DNA of 64,000 nt from Chromera velia (lineage: Eukaryota > Sar > Chromeraceae): NCBI GenBank assembly GCA_018398765.1, contig JAHBMJ010000996.1:55201-119200 (forward strand), read 5' to 3'. Made by a program: the position numbers and the translations under genes. Below, in pieces: positions 28,901-44,534 of this stretch; position 1 is the stretch's first letter, and the number at the start of each line of letters is the position of its first letter. Under the pieces are notes generated by a model. That model did not search any database. It had not been told where the DNA came from and saw only the letters and a list, made by a program, of their open reading frames with translations.

Positions 28901-31855
28901 AGAAAGTAAGAATCCTGCCAACGTTAACCGTTTCGGCCGTTCTTTCGGTGTTTGCTCGAGAGGCACTCGGATCGGGAACGCTCTCCGATTTGCATGGGGA
29001 GAGAAACCGTCATCCACTTCTACGTCTTCCGTTCTCTGCACACCCACGCTTCTCTTTTCTCTTTCTTCTTGCTCATCGAATTCTCTTTCTGACCGCACCA
29101 CAGTCGGCGACTCGTCCTCAGCTGCTGTCCCTGCTGCTGCGACTACTTTCGAGAGTTCGTCAAGGAGAGAAACCGAAACAACGGGAGCGTCCATACCCTC
29201 CTGGGTCTCGAGAGACTGTATGAGGTCTGTCATTGCCTCTTGTTGCACCCCCTGCAGTGCTGCGTCCACCAAATCTAGACGTTGCTTTTGATGCTTCATC
29301 ACGCCTTTCTCGATCAAACGGATCAGTCGCTTCACCTTCTCCGTCTCCGCAATGGCCGCGTCTTTCAAAATTGCACTTCGGTTGGCCTCAAGCATTCTTT
29401 GCACAGCGCTTTGATGAATGAAACCGTCCTCCCCGTCGGACACCTGGGAGCCCTCAAGAGCCTCGGCCCCTGCTCCTGCGAGCACGCCAGAAAGTCCACG
29501 ACCGCTTTCCCCGAGGTCAACGCGTTTCCCCAGCAGACCAAAAAACCCGAACACCCCTGCTCCACGCATCAAACCACCGTCGAACGATTCCATAGAGCGT
29601 CCCAAACTGTCAGCAGAGCGGCTGCCTGAGAGAAATCTCTGTTGAAATTGATGAGACGAACCCTGCTGACGTTCTGTTCCGAGTCGGACTCCGTGCATTG
29701 AAGCCGAGGCCGACATGGAGAGTGACTTCAAATGAGACGGCCCAAAACCCACCCGGGGCTGTCCGGTGACCCTTTTCTTCCCTCGAAGCAGGGCCCCTCT
29801 CATGCCTTTCTGCGGCTCCGTGGGAGGCTGCTCCGACGTGCGCATGCTCACACGCCGCTGTCCTCCTGCTTTGGCTTGTGCAGGGTACTTGTAGGGTTTC
29901 ACGCGAAATGCGGGCTCGGCCTTCGAGGCGGCCTTCCTCTTCGTCTTCGGTTCTGCGGACGGGATCATGGCAGCCACACGTTAGACAGACATGCACGGGG
30001 ACATGGCGGAGGTCTTTCGATTGTGACAAACCGAATACGTATAGAAGAAAGCTCACGGGAACAAAAAGCAAGGGAGAAGATGTTAGAATGGCGAGACAAA
30101 GAAAGTTTGGAGGGGGAAACGGGGTCATTCAGAAAAATGAAGTATACTTCGTGGCATGAAACAACAGAGCTGAATGAGTGCATCTGGAAACAAGAAAGAA
30201 AGAGAGCTCTGTCTCCCTCCACGGACCATCATCGTCTTTCGATTCCTGTCCAGATAGAGACTCTCTGGGGCCTCCCTTTCTTCCCTTCTGCCCCTCTGCT
30301 TCTCTGTTGACAGGGAACCACCCTTTCTTCTCTAGATCCTCTCGACGTTGCCGCTCCTGCTCCTCTCTGTACTCTGTGGCTGTGCGGCTGTCCTCAAGCA
30401 ATCTTTTCCCCCAAGCTCGGGAGGCGGCTCCCGAACGGGAAGTAGCGCCTCCAGATTTGGCCCCTCCGGGTTCGCTGTCGCTTTCAGATGGGAGAGAAGC
30501 CGGCGCAGATACTGCAACAGACTGACGGGGGCGTGTCTGCTTGTTCTTTCTCTTCCTTCCGTCCTGTTGTCGCCTTGAAGTTCTGCTGCTCTTTTTCGAC
30601 CACTGCGAGCCGTCTCGATCTCTCGTGAGTCCAGACAGCTGCGACTGTGCGTCCAACTGGTCATCGGAGGAATACTGGGAGTCCACAGCAGAACGAAAAT
30701 CGGTATCTGAAGAGAAACCCGTCAGGTCCGGGGTGCTGCCTCTCCTGCCGAGACGGAACTCCGTCATTGAGGTGTGGGCTCTTTTGGGTCCGTCAATTCT
30801 CAGAGTGCGTTTCTTCGACAACGCCTGCATGCATGACGGCAGAATTATAAATGAATCCAATCAAGAAGTACGTGTACATGAGAAGGACAAAAGAAAACAA
30901 AATTCCGTGGCTGCACCGTTCCTTCCCACTGCATCTGTTCTCACCATCGAGAAATCACCGTTTTGAAACCATAATAGATCCAAAAAGGCGTGCAAACATA
31001 AAGCAGGTCGCACAAAGCGGTATGAGCGTTAAACAAGAAGGATCAGCAGATTCGCTGCACCAGACTGACCATTGCCCTCATGGCTTCTCTCATGTACGCC
31101 GTCTCCTCCCCTCTCTGGCCCACAAGAGCACCCGGGCGGCCATGCCCCCGTCGGGAACTCGGGGAGACGCTTGTAGGCCGAGACCGGCCCATGCCTGCAG
31201 CAGGTGTGGTGAACCCGCTCCGACTGAGGCCCCTCATGGATCTCATCTCACGCAGAATCGCTCCCTCGGCGTCTGCAAGTCCTGCCTGCTCCAGTCTCTC
31301 GGCAAAGGGGCGAAATTTGTCTATAGACGAGAACTCATCCAGCGCACGATGAAGCTGCGCTGCATGACGAGAGCCTCCAGCACCGATCCGTGCAATACCC
31401 CCTCCTTCAGAAGCCGCCAAAAGAGAATTCAGACGAGCGAGCGACCTCATTTCCTTCTCCCTTGCGTCGTCGACCTCAACGCCGTCCCCAAAAGTCACCA
31501 TCGGTCCCCCTCCCGACTTTCCTGCGAGAGCCCGGATCTCTCGCTGGATGTCCTGCAACAGTGCAGATTGTCGTCGCTGAGGGGCATCCAAAACTCCGTG
31601 TCTTCTCTGCTTTCGCTTTCTGTACGCGCGTCCCTTCTCTTTGTGCTCCTCAACCTCCATTGCCAAGGCATCGTCCAGCACGTCAAAGAAGGCGGTGCGG
31701 GGGAGGGATCGGCCGTCTGGGTCCCCCTGTACCTCCTTCATCTCGGCAAGCCTGCTGTTGCTTGCTCCGCTTTTTGCAGCCTGGTTGTGACGTTTCTTAT
31801 GATACGCCATTCGCTTTTTGAGGACCTGTGCATAGTCGATCCCTTGCTCTTGTCC
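22944..31855 (-). CDS. Giant protein, C-terminal exons 34-37, long disordered tail
   Basis: Exon 34 (31855-31070) is still helical and basic. Exons 35 (30824-30227), 36 (29952-27105, about 948 codons) and 37 (26757-22944, 1,271 codons including the stop) are dominated by Ser, Pro, Arg, Gly and Gln, with few hydrophobic residues. Exon 37 opens with short coiled coils ([20 protein letters not shown]), and exon 36 has one near 29350 ([16 protein letters not shown]). The 27105-to-26757 and 30227-to-29952 joins restore Asn and Glu codons in phase. Without RNA data, exons 36 and 37 could be taken for separate intronless genes. Confidence 0.6.
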
Positions 31856-34800
31856 CTGCGGAACACACACCATTCAAGAAATTCGAGTCAGCACGATTGC
31901 ATGTCAAACATAAGACCTCTCAGTCATTTTGTTCTGCTCCTTCGTCAAAATCATTTGGTGCTTCTGATCAATCCGTGGATACGGTAACCTGCATCCTCGG
32001 GGGATCTTACAAACAAAAATTTAATTTTTGTGGATCGATGCTTGGCGAAGCACGCAGATCAAATGGAGAAATCCTTCATTCTGCTTGCAATCGTCTCCTG
32101 ACAGCTTGTACACTTCCTCTTTCTCTCTTGCAACCAGCTCTGAGCTGTGCAGGTTTTCCTTCATTCTCTATTGATAACTAGTTCCTTTCTTAACATATGA
32201 CCGTGCCTGATGGCCTTGCCAACATGCATGCAGACTAACTGACTGACCCTCATCCATAGATCGTTCAGTTCCCGGATGCGCCGTTGTCTTGCAGAATCTC
32301 GAATCTCCTGGAAAGCGCTCTTCATCCACGCAACCATTTCGTGCTCTTTCTCCCGTTTCTCGTGGAGAGTTGCGAGCAGCTGCGCAACCGCACCGCCATC
32401 CTCGTCACCCTCACCCATCTCACGCCGCATCAACAGCTCCGCTTCCTCTTTTCTCTGCCTCAAAACCCTCATTTGCGTTGGCTGGTCACCCTGCAAACAG
32501 TTGCACAAAACAGAAAAAGAACCTTCAGCAAATTCAGTGAATTAAGAAGGCCATTCGCATCTTCGCACACATTCTAGACACCCACACGAAGCTGGCACGA
32601 CTTCAAGTTTCAGCTTTTGAGTTACAAAACCAGGAGTTGCAGAGAGGAACCTCACTGTTTGCAGCAGAATACTAGAGGGCCTGCAGAAAAAGTTGGATAG
32701 GAGAATCAAGACAAAGGCGAGAGAGAGAGAACGCTTTAAACGGACCTCACCAAGTCCCGCTGGCCATCCCCTGATGCTTGCCACAGACGAGCACACGCTG
32801 AAACGTTTGTAGCCTGCGTTCCACCCTTTTGGCCTTCCCAATCCCTCCTTCTTTTCCTCCTGTCCTTTTTTCGAATCGCTGTCCCTTCCTGAGCCGTCGG
32901 AAACTTCCGATTCGTCCAACACCCCCGCAACCTTTCCCCCCCCAGGCTCCCCGTCGTCGACACCGAAGAGCAAATCCAGGACGTTTTGGACTCCCCTCTC
33001 CGCCCCCTGTCCGATCTTGCCCTGACTAGTCTGCGACACCCCAAGAGCCTTCATCGACTGTTGGAGCTTTGTGGGCCCCTCCGCCGCTCCCGACGCCCCT
33101 CCTAGTGTCTCTCCCTCCCCATGCACTGGACGGCTCATGCCCCGCTGCATCATGTGCGTAGAGGCCAGGGCGACCGAATAGCGGCGCTTCATCGAGGGGT
33201 CCTGCAGTCAGGGAGGCAGCTAGTCTATCGATGCATGGGCTTGGTTTACTTGTTTCATTGTGCATGGATCTAGCGGTCCAGGAAGTCAGCAGATTGGTTT
33301 CCAAGTGGAAAGCCTGGATAAAGCCCGAATGAAATGTACATATATATGTGTATTTGTTTACGTGCATCGGCGTCTCATTCAGTCAGTTGGCATGCCTTGT
33401 CGAAGAAATCTAGATATCTTGCAAGGTTATGTGCTGATGGAACTTGCAGAAGTTTCTGGCCAGTTTCTCTTAAGTGGGTGCCCGAGTGTGTGCGGGTGTG
33501 CGTATTATGTCTGTGAGTGTCTGCTCATGCGAGTTTTTGTTTGTTTCCCTGTTTTTCTTTCTTTCAGTGTGTCTTTCGATCTGAGCACCCACAAGACACA
33601 CACAACGCGAAGGGACCCAAAACACCGTACAATCAAGTCACACTACACTCACTCACTCGATTTGACCGGAGGGACACCGGATTGAGGGATAGTACACAGA
33701 CAGCGGACAAAACAGACTCACGTGCGCCTGCCTGCCCAAAAAAGGAACGTCCAGACGTTGGAAGGAAATTGAAAGAAGGCATTGCACTGACGTACTGACG
33801 ATTCGTGTTTTCTTGACGTTGACGACCAGACGCCAAGCGTTGAAGAAGGCACGGAGCAAATCTTTGCGCTGCACACATCAAGCAGAAGAAATGAATCGAA
33901 GAAGGAAAATCCAGCAGACGTTTGTGTACGTTTTTTGCCGCATTTCGCACGTGATAGGTGTACGAAGTAGTCAGGGTCTCTCTCGGAGTCCGTCAGGCTT
34001 CATCCCGTCAGAAAAGGGGAAGAAGACGTTTTCTGAAAGACAAGAAACTCGCTGTCTGCCTGGCTTTCCACGGACCGACCCTCTCATCATCTTTTTGCCT
34101 CTTCTCTTGTCTTCGTCTCTTGCGCTCGGCAGCCTTCTCCGCCTCTCTCTTTTTCTGGGCCGCGATGCTTGCGTCCATGCTGATCTGGCTGGCGCTTGTT
34201 CTTCTACCTGCATTCATGGAGTAAGGAATGAATGAATGAATGAATGAATGAAGAAACGATCATGCGTGAGACTGCGGGCTGCCTGGATTCTATTGGAAGT
34301 CGGTCGTGGAGAAACACGGGTGTGAGACACAACCGTGAGACGACGCCTCGCACAGCCACGGACAGCCGCAAAGAATAAAAAAAGAAACAGACACACAGAA
34401 GATGGGAAAACATGCTTTTGAGACGCTCACTCGCCAGACTCACACACCCCATTTTGTCCTCTCTCAATCATTTTGACTGAAGCGTGTCTTTCTGCCTTTC
34501 AGCTTTCACACAGCTCTCTACGCTACTCTCTCTCCTCTCTTTCTCGTCAGCCATCGGCCTAAAACGTTCAAGCTGATCAAACATCAGACCTATACGGCAG
34601 GAGTTCCAAAAACTTCGAGACGGACAAACGAACCTGTGGCGTCTAATCCTGGAGCACCTATTTGGGAAACTCGGCGGACCATGCTGGTCTTAGCAGGCAT
34701 CGCTAACGACCCCCTTTTTCCTCCAGGAAACATGGAACCAGCTCCGTCGCCGTCACTGCTCAGATCTGAACTGCTGTCGTCCGTCTCGCTTCCTCCTTCA

Positions 34801-37800
34801 CCCGTTCCCTCCTCGCCTGTCCTCTGACTGAGAGACTTTTTGGAACTTTTCTTGTGTTTCCTGGCCATGATACGTTTGTGCGTCTTCTCTATGAGGTTCT
34901 CCGCACGCACTTTGAAGAGAAGCTGGTAGACACTCGCCTGCTTCTCGTGCAATTCTTCCAGCTGACGAAGGTAATTCTGGAAGGAACAAAGAAAATGGAA
35001 AGAAGACCCACGTGGCGGGTAGAGGCATCAAGGAAAGGAGTGTCAAAGGGACAAACAGACGAGTCAAGTCAAAAACAAACAGAGGTGCGCACATCATTTA
35101 CAAGCCTTGCTGGTCAACATCCTCCCATTTTCACTGTCTTTTGCCACCCGGGAAAAAAAAATATGCAGACTCCAGGTTTCCTATGGGCCAATTCAATCAT
35201 GAGTTTTCCTCTACCAGCTGCTACTAAGTCTCAATCACATCTGATTTTTCAGGGCTGAAAGGATACGCTATGGACTTAAGAGAACCAATGAAGGGGGCGA
35301 GAGAAGCTTGGAAGAAACAGAAAAAATCCACCAGAGTCCCGCATGTCCCGACTAACCACTCGCTCTATTTTCTTTGCGACGGCTTTGCAAATCTTGTCTG
35401 CAATGTTCTTGGCGACCTGCGAAGGCAATACAAGAACAGACAGTCACGTTAGCAGCTGTACTCTGTATAGCCACAAAGTCGAAATTTGACTCCTCTGAAG
35501 GCCATACGGAAGAGGAACAGGATGCAACACACGAGAGAGACACAGACGCATGGATGAACGTGTCGGAAATTGAGTTCTTCGGAAACTGTAATTCGAAGAA
35601 TTGTTTTAGCAAAGCAATGCGGATCAACGGATCCTCTGGCGAATTGACAGATTGATTTCGAGTTTCCAAACTCTTTTCTGACATCTTTCTAGATACACAC
35701 AGAGGATCGCTGTCTCCTCAATCTTCTGGTGTGTGTTGTAAAGTTTTTTTGTATGGAAATCATCAACTTACAGCCAGCGTAACTTTGTGAGCTCCTACTT
35801 TCCTGCGAATGTTTCCTGCTTTCTTCCTTCCTTCTTTCCATCTTTCCTTCTTTTCTTCCTTCCTTCTTTCCATCTTTCCTTCTTTTCTTCCTTCCTTTTT
35901 TCTTTTTTTTGTTTTTTTCTTCCATCTTTTTTGTTTTCCCTTGATTGCTTGAATATTCGCCCATCTGTCCTTCGTTGTTGCGTTCCCACCACCTCTGTCG
36001 GCTTGCATCTTTTCTTTCTCTCCCCCTCTGCATGCTCTTCCTTCTGATCTATCACATCAGCGAGATCGATGAAGTGAATTAGAAGACGCTGAATCAATGG
36101 GATCGCTGTCTAAAATATGATTTGACCTCCCTCGACTGACATACCGTATCTGTGTGAGAGAGGAAACTCGGGGAGACCTCTGCTTGCACGACCAACTCCC
36201 CTTCGTCATCCCTCTCGGGGGACCCCTTCGCCTCCTCTGCCTGTGCCTCTGTTTCTGCAGTCGCGATCTGAGCCTCCGTCCCGGAGATTTCGGCCGTGAG
36301 GATCGAGTGAAGTTGCAACGCCGTGATTGCTCGGGCTGTCTGGCTCTTTCCGGTTCTGCACACAGGAACAGCGGCGAAAAACAAAACAACAAAAAGCCGG
36401 TCCATTGCACTGTGTACGGTGCTTCAAGCAACAGTTTCTTCAAATTAAAGAAAGATGTCAAAAGCCAGATACAGTGAGTGTCCTCCTTTCATGCAATTGC
36501 TGACTTGTCAAAGTATGTGATCCGGTCCTCCTCCATCTGCGCAAGATGGGACAGCACAACCAAGCGGGCGCCACAATCGAGACCGCCCAGACACTCCAGG
36601 AGATGACGGATACCCACCAGCGTTTGCTGAACAGCAAACCGGGTCGGGATCTGACTGTCCAGAAGACTTTGACCTTGTCCCGCACGCTCTGTCTCCTCCT
36701 GTTTTTTTGCCTCAGCAGCTGCGAGGTCGCTTTGCATGACTGCAAGAGCACCTCGGGCAGCCCGGACAGGAGCTGAAGTTTCCAGAGTCTCCGTAAGCCC
36801 CTTGGAACGCCTGAGGAACGTCACAAGCGCTGAACCGGCGGCCGACCCTTTGGCAGAAAGCGACCTTGCTTCGTCAGCCGCCGCTTCTGCGGCTCCCTGG
36901 GGTTTCTGCAATGGGCTTTTCTTGTCTGCAGGGTCGAGCCTGTGGAATCCTGACACGGTCTCCAGAATATCCCAAAGAAGCGTCGAGAACGCGCGTCGAG
37001 CCTGGGGCTCAAGCAGACCGATGGAGTTCTCTGAAATGCACCGAAGACCTTCAAGAAGTGCCTGCGTTCATTTAGAAGGAAAACACATAGACAGAAGTTT
37101 GAAAGGCTTGTCAATATGCAAACATGAATCTACGTATGAATTTGTATGTGCACTGATAGATGACTCAGACATTTATCTACAAACACCGCGGCTCTGAGAA
37201 ACACGACAGGCCCTGAGTGAGCACCTGTACATCAAAAGAGATTTATTTAAGATGAGATGCCGCAACGCGACAGTCCTGCCGATCCACCAACCAACCATGC
37301 AGCACACAGACCTACCCACCCAGAGAAATTCGCGTCCCCGTGCCTGTTTGGGGCTGCTGCCGAGAATTTGGGTCTTTTTTTGTGACTTCGCCTTCCGACG
37401 GTCGCGTGTCAGCTGTGTAATTTCTTTGTACGCACAGTCTCGTGTCTCTTCTCTCTGATCCGCTCCTTCCCTGCACACACGCATGTACCCACAATCGATC
37501 GATCGACAAAACACACAAACACACACAGACTTCATTCGGTTGCATGTGTTCCTGATCGTGTTCTGGTCCAAAATGACACTGAATTCGTTCGACCCTCTCG
37601 GATTCCTTTCTAATGAGGGAAGCAAGCAGACAGCGAGCTACGCAGATAAGAAGGCAGCCAGACATGGGGACTCCGAGCGCGACCGACTGGCTTCTCATTG
37701 TGTCCAGCGGACCTCATCAGCAGCACTTTCTTCTTTTCGGGCGAAGCTGTCAGGGAATGAGCGAGAACGTGCGTATGAGAGACACGCAAACCAAACAGTA

Positions 37801-40800
37801 CTGCTCGGGAGAGACTTTGGACAGAAATCCGTTGAGAAAACGAAACAGTCTTGGAACTCTCTGAAAACAGCTCATGGAATCTGATTAATGGACTTCTTTG
37901 GCCCCCTCTTCTGCTTTTTAGAGACAGAGACAGACAGAAAGACAGTCAGGCAGCCAGAGTGTCAGACAGCCAGAAGCCAACGCATACAGGCAGACAGATA
38001 CAGACAGAGAGATGCAGACAGACATACTCACTTTTCGAACATCATCACTTCCTTCGCTTGCTCTTTGATCTCTTTGAGAAACGCGTCCATTTTTCCGTCA
38101 TTGTAGACTTCTGTTTTCCGTCTTCCCATTTTTGTGTCTCGTCTGCTTCTTGTCGGCTTCTCTGTTTCTTTCTCCTCCTCCGGACCAGCAAATGAAATTG
38201 AGCCCCTCGGTTGCTGACGCGCCACTTTCCGCCTCCACTCCCTCACTGCTGCCTCCTCGACGAGACCGGGGCAGGACCTGGTCCTCTGGGGAGCCGGCCG
38301 GGGCTTCCGCTTCTTCATTGCCGCAGCGGTGTGTGCTCCGCCTTTTCTTCCGAGTGTACGCGGGGAGCCTCTCTCTTTGTCAGCAGAATTCGGTCTAGTC
38401 CCTTGGTCCCCTTCCCCAAGCCAGCCGGACATTTCTATCCTGTCTAAGTATGCTCTCAGCTGTTCTGTCCCCTCAGCTCCAAGAAGGTCGACTGAGGACA
38501 ACGAAGACTCCCCCGCCGAGAGCCGATCGCTGAAGGAACTCTCATCGTCGTCCTTGTCGAACAACGACAACGACGCGTCAGAAGACACGTCGCTGCAGCC
38601 ACACTCAGAGAGAGCATACGTCACATGCACACGAAGAAAAAACGGATGTTTGTGCACGCCTCGTATTGAAACAGTCAGAAGCGGAGAGGACAACTTGTGG
38701 CCTGTTGACGACAGACCGCACTAGGAAAAGCGGAGAAGCAATGAATTCCCACCCCCACTCACACTATTTGATAAGTAGAAACCGAGCAAAGCTTATCGGT
38801 CAGTCAGTTTCTCGATCAAATCGGTGTGTCAACTGATCAATCGATTTGTCAGTCAACAAGTCAATCGACGTTTCACAAAAATCACAACCGACCGACCCTT
38901 CAGATCCTGAAGGCGTCCGAAGAAGGTGAGAAGGCAGAAATGCCTGCAAGCAGACGAGATTTACAGAAGGAAAACAGGGAACTCATGTCTCGAAATAGTT
39001 GGAAACGAACACGAAAATTTGATCTCGACCACGTTGAATTTTCGTGAGGGAAGGGTACACTTCGTACCTGGGCGCAAAGAGGACTGGCAAACACAAAGAA
39101 GATCAACTTTAGAGCTTGTATCAGTCTGTCAAGCAATCTCTTTGTGAGAACCAAAAAGGAGCCGACTTTTCCTGATTCACACAGCCAAGAGAGATTCCAC
39201 CAAGCTACGAACTTTGCTTCCGTCTTTTTTGAGAATTGCAGTTGAGTTTCTGCGGCTTCGTCTTCCCGACTGAGGCTGTCTTCCCCTCCCTCCTCCCTCC
39301 TCCATGATCCCTTCGGACATCGAGACGATTCCCCCTAATTCCGTCTCCCAGATGGAAAGGGCTGCTGCTTCGTCCTCCCGACCCTCTGCGTCTGCCTCAG
39401 CAGCCTCGTGCTTGGCCTGCCAGAACTCGATCTGAAGAAAGTACAATGAATACACCAACACGGATCATCAGCGCATGCTCAAAAACCCATGATGCGAATT
39501 GATTCGAACTTAAGATGAGTCGCTACCCTGTCATGCACCCTTCGATTCGAGTTCACCAGGCAAAACAAAACAATGATACGTGAGGTGATCGAACAGCAAA
39601 GCAGGCAATCTGAAAGTGGTGCACGTGGAAAAAAGTTCATCAAAGAAGAAAAGGCACAACGCGGCTCTCTTCTCACATGAGAGATGCTCTGGTCTCATTT
39701 CAGAGATGCAGTTGCAAAAGGTGCCCACACAAGCTGCCTAATTGATTTGCCAAACAGCTGGACACTTTTAGAAAAGACGTCAGTTGCATTGCATGCCTTA
39801 GCTAGACACCTGCAGGCACTCAAGGAGCAAGTCATACTGATCCGAAAGCCACTCACACAAAAACACACATCAGCTAACCAACAAAAGCACCAGAGCGGTT
39901 ACAACGGACTGACCAATTCCCCCAGTTCCTTTTCCTTCTCGATCATTTTGGTCTTCTGTTGTTCGAAGAATTCCTCCTGTTCAATCGCAGTCTTCGGAGC
40001 CTGCATATGCATGCATGTGCACTGTTGGTTGGGCAGTGATGGAGTCGGGAAGGAAGAGGGACAACATTGAAGAGGGAAAACCTTTCAGAGAAGGGTAACC
40101 TGACATTGATGATTTTGCTCAGTCAAAGTCAAAGTTTTGTGGCGACAAACCGAAAACTCTCCGACGATGACTCGAATGAAAACATGAAAAGCGGAGGCAA
40201 CGGCATCATAAAGAGGTAGATCGATCCACTAGCTGCACGCGTCGGGAGATAGCGGAAGCCTATTTTGGCCATGATTTTGCGTGCGGGTGCCGCGATCGAG
40301 AAAGAGAGAGGGAAGGAGAGAGAGGGGAGGGGGGGGAGGGAACCAGTTCTTGTGCTTTCCCAGTGCTAGGTTGCATTCCTTTCGTTCTCTTTTCTTCGTC
40401 TTCTTTCCATGTCCTGCGGTCTGAGACTCGCTAGAACAGAACAGGGATGAGAAATACCTGGGATGTCTTTTTTTCTTCCACCTACTTCTAACTTTCCCCA
40501 TGCAACATTAGCAGCTGACTGACTTTTCTTATGGTCTTTTCAATCTGGTTTCTCTCCCGGTCGTCCTTGTACTGCGCGTTGACGAATCTCATCAGCACTG
40601 CCTGTTTCTGTCTCAGCAGTCTGCAAGGGAAAATGCAAGCAAGCAAGAGGATTAGCATGCAGGAAGACAGACAGACGGGAAAGAATGACAAAAGAAGAAA
40701 TGACCGAGGCTGTCAAGAAATACGAAAGAAGGAAAGAGGCTAGCGAGCGACCAGTCAGGACAGCAGCACAATGGTGAGGTCGACGGAAAGAGAAGATGAG

Positions 40801-43800
40801 CAGTGCTCGCGTCACTTTCTTCCATCACTTTCACTGTCCATCTGACTAGTAGACACTTGCTTCCTTCCTTATCGACTGGTTGACTGGCTGACTGGCTGAC
40901 TGGCTGACTGGTTTACTGGCTGACTGGCTGACTGGCTGACTGGCTGACTGGCTGACTGACTGACTGACTGACTGACTGCATGACTCTAGCTTCCCTTGCA
41001 TGTACAAAAAGAATGTTTGCACAAGTTCACGAATTAAAGATTCGCATGCGAGAACAGATATGTTGACTGACGTTTGTAGTTTCGTTTTATCCTTTTCTAC
41101 ATTTCCGATAAGTCCCTGAAGCACTCCAGCCGACGGACTCTCTTTCATCGCCGTAGTCAATTCAGAAGCCATCATTTCCAGAAGATGATCCTGCACGAAG
41201 AGAAAACCTTCTCGGGTAAATTCATTTTTGGACGTTGCTCTTCCAACGTTGTCTCCATCCACAGCGGATGGCTGCAGAGCTTCAGAGGTAAATGGGTACA
41301 GCTTTCTACCTGCACATGTGCCCACCGTCACTCAATTCTTCCTGCATGGACCTCAGGGAAAATCTGGACAGCGGCAACTTCTGTCAGTCTGTCTGTCTGT
41401 CTTCCTGCCTGCTTGTGCATGTACGTATGGACCTATATGAACTTTTTTTCAATGCGCGTTTCCTTCCTTTTTGTCGGTAAATTCTGTGTACCTGAAGCCT
41501 GGGATCCGCAGGTCTGTGTTGCAGCAGCTCTTTCGGCAGGGTGAGTTGGGGGCCCTCCATCATGAACGCTTCTCTCAATGCGTCCGTGACCCCGAAGGCA
41601 AACCGATCCATCTGCATCGACTGGACCCTGTCTCGTCTCCGAACTTCCTGGTGTTGAGGGGCTTCGAGAACGGATCTCCGTCGGGGCGCTGATGCGTCGT
41701 CGGGGATTATTAGGGAGACGCGGCGATGCGTACTGTGCATTCCTGTTGTTTCCCTTGAGGTCGGACTCAGCTCACTGCCAGATGAATCAGAACCAGGGGA
41801 TGTGGGGCGTGGGAGACCTAAAGTCGGGTGTGGAGGTCTTCTTTGGGGGGATATGGGACGTTCTGGTGATGTGGAACGCGAAAGAGGTACTCGACCTGAT
41901 AGGGGAGATTGAGGAGGCGACTGGGGAGGTTGCATGACATTGACTGGCCCTCCTCTCGATGGTTGCGCTTTGGGCGCAGTGCGTGCGTCTCCAGTTCCCT
42001 GTTTCTGGGACGCCTTCGCCCTGCTATCTGCAGTTCCTTTCTCTTTCTCTTTTTCCTCCAGCTGCTGCTCTGCACCTGCCTGAGCGCTCTTCGGTTTTGC
42101 ACCGCCCCCATGAGGTGGTTGGGCAGAGGGATGAGAACTCTTCGACGAGGCGGCAGGCGTCCCTTTGCTCTTTCCCCCCATGATTTTGGATGCTGTCATG
42201 AGTTTGGATGCTGCTTTGGCGAGCTTTGCTTTTGACTGCGCGCGCTCGATGTTGCGAGGAGTTCCCTGCAATCAGAATAACAAAACACAACAGGACAAGG
42301 CACTCTTCACGTGGGATTTCAACGTCTGCTGCAGCATGAGAAAAAGGCAAACACAGAAATGGAAAGACAAAGTAAAGCCAAATGAGCATATCCTCCCAGA
42401 ATTTCTCTGGAAGACCTACACGTGGATCTGTCTCAACAAAAAAGGCCCTGAAAAAGAGAGACACAGCTAGAAGAGGCTGGATGGCCAATATCAGACGTGA
42501 GTTTTCTGATGTCCCTAGACAAGGAAAGAAGAGGGGACTGCATGAAACAAAAGAAGAAAATTAAGTGTGAATCGGAACAGAAGAAGAGAAGAGAACGGAA
42601 AAGAAAAGAATGGAAGGAAGCATACCTCCCCTCCTGCAGCTCCGATGCCTGCCTTGTCACCCCCCTCTGCAGCCTTTGAGGCTCGAGCCCTGAGCCTTCT
42701 TTCCTTTTCCTTCAGAGCAAATTCCATCTCCTTCACCTTCCCGGCATGTGTCTTGACCTCTTGTTTCATCATATCAACCGCCTCTTTTCGGAGGTCGAAA
42801 TGTTTCTGTTGCTCTTTTTCTCCAGAAGCTCTGATCATCTGAAGGTCCTTCAACTGCATGCACCCATTTACTCACTGTCTTCTTGAAAACAGTCCTTTTC
42901 AAAAGTTGGGTCTTCGCTTTTAAAAAATGAAGTATGGATATTTGAATCATACGAACAACAGAATGGCAACTCATGTGCGGGCCAAGTTGGGCATAAAAAG
43001 GGACTGAAAGGTCTATACTGGACAAGTCGAGACAACATCACAGAGAACCAGCATGCACAAAGAAAGACAGTGAAACCGGCAGAAAGAGAAAAACAGAGAA
43101 CTGACAGACACACAGATGAACACTCGAGAGTCACTATCGAGGGCAGAAAACAAGCAGCAAATCAGGGCCAACCCATGGAGGATCGAGAAATCGGATTTTG
43201 CAGAAACTAAGTGCGGTAGCTATCCGGAGGAAATCGGATCACCAGAACATCACGAAGATCCATTCACCCCCACATCAACTCGCCTGCCTACCTTAGACGC
43301 GACCTCTGTCTTCTCTTGGACCGCCCTTGCTTCTTCGACTTGCACTTTCTGCAGCCTTCCAACTTCTTCCTCCTCGTCTTTCTTCAGCTGCAAAACTTTC
43401 TCAGATAAACTTGTGACGCCCACCTGCAGGCACGCATTGAGTGAAGATCTCACTGAATGACTGACTGACTGAATGACTGACTGACAAAGTGAGTGAGTGA
43501 GTGAGTGAAAGACTGGATGGAAGAGGAGGCCGAAGACTGAGAGAGACAGCGAGTCAGCGAGTACACGAGTGAGCTAGCGGGATCGTAAATGTGTCAGCGA
43601 GTGAGACTCACTGACTCGGACAGCCCTACATGTTGACATACCAAGAAAACGCACATGCACACAAACCTAGACACCAAAACATGTGGATAAACTACGGAAG
43701 GATCTCCAGCTTGTCGAGGCATACACTCGTGCAAGTGCGGGCGGCTTCACTTTCCAGTGAACGAGGTGTGATGGCCACCGACCAATAGCCAGACCGAAGA

Positions 43801-44481
43801 AGAAATACAGAGAAAGGAATCAGTGGAGAAACAAAGGAGACAAACAGACCAGATTGGTACAGAATGAAAGTTGATGGATTAAGTGAGATACACCTCAGCA
43901 AGCACCCGACTGACCAACAAGCGTGCAACATTTTCGTTGATGCGGGCTGCTTCTTCAAGAATTACACTGTCCACCGCAGTGTGTCTGCATGCAGAGACAC
44001 ACAGAAAGCAGAAACAGAGACAGACCAAGAGGCGGTGAAGTGTCCTCCAAGACTCATTCAGGGGAAGATTCTTTAGTCACCAGACTGCGTGCATAAACAC
44101 ACTTGCACACTGCAACATACACATGCGCACACAAACGCCCATGCAGAAATTCTCTTCCACAAGGGAGAGCATAGAGATAGAGGAAGTTGCATCATGAAAG
44201 GGGCGCTGTTATTTGAATGAAAAAGGACTTATTTCCTTTTCCTTTCCCCTCGTTCCTTTGCGAGTCTTTTGGTATTGTTTTCGGTATGGGGGGAGTAACG
44301 CTGCTGCTTCAAGCAGACGGCGGACGACTTCTCAAAAATTACGTCGTTGAAAGCATGAATACAGATTGAAAAAGACACAGCGAGACCACAGAACAGCCTG
44401 CAAAGACCCTTTCAGACAAGGTGGAGGTTTTGAATCCGGAGCTTCACTAATGATAATCTGAAGTGAATTAGCCAAAAAATG

Positions 44482-44534
<53 letters not shown>
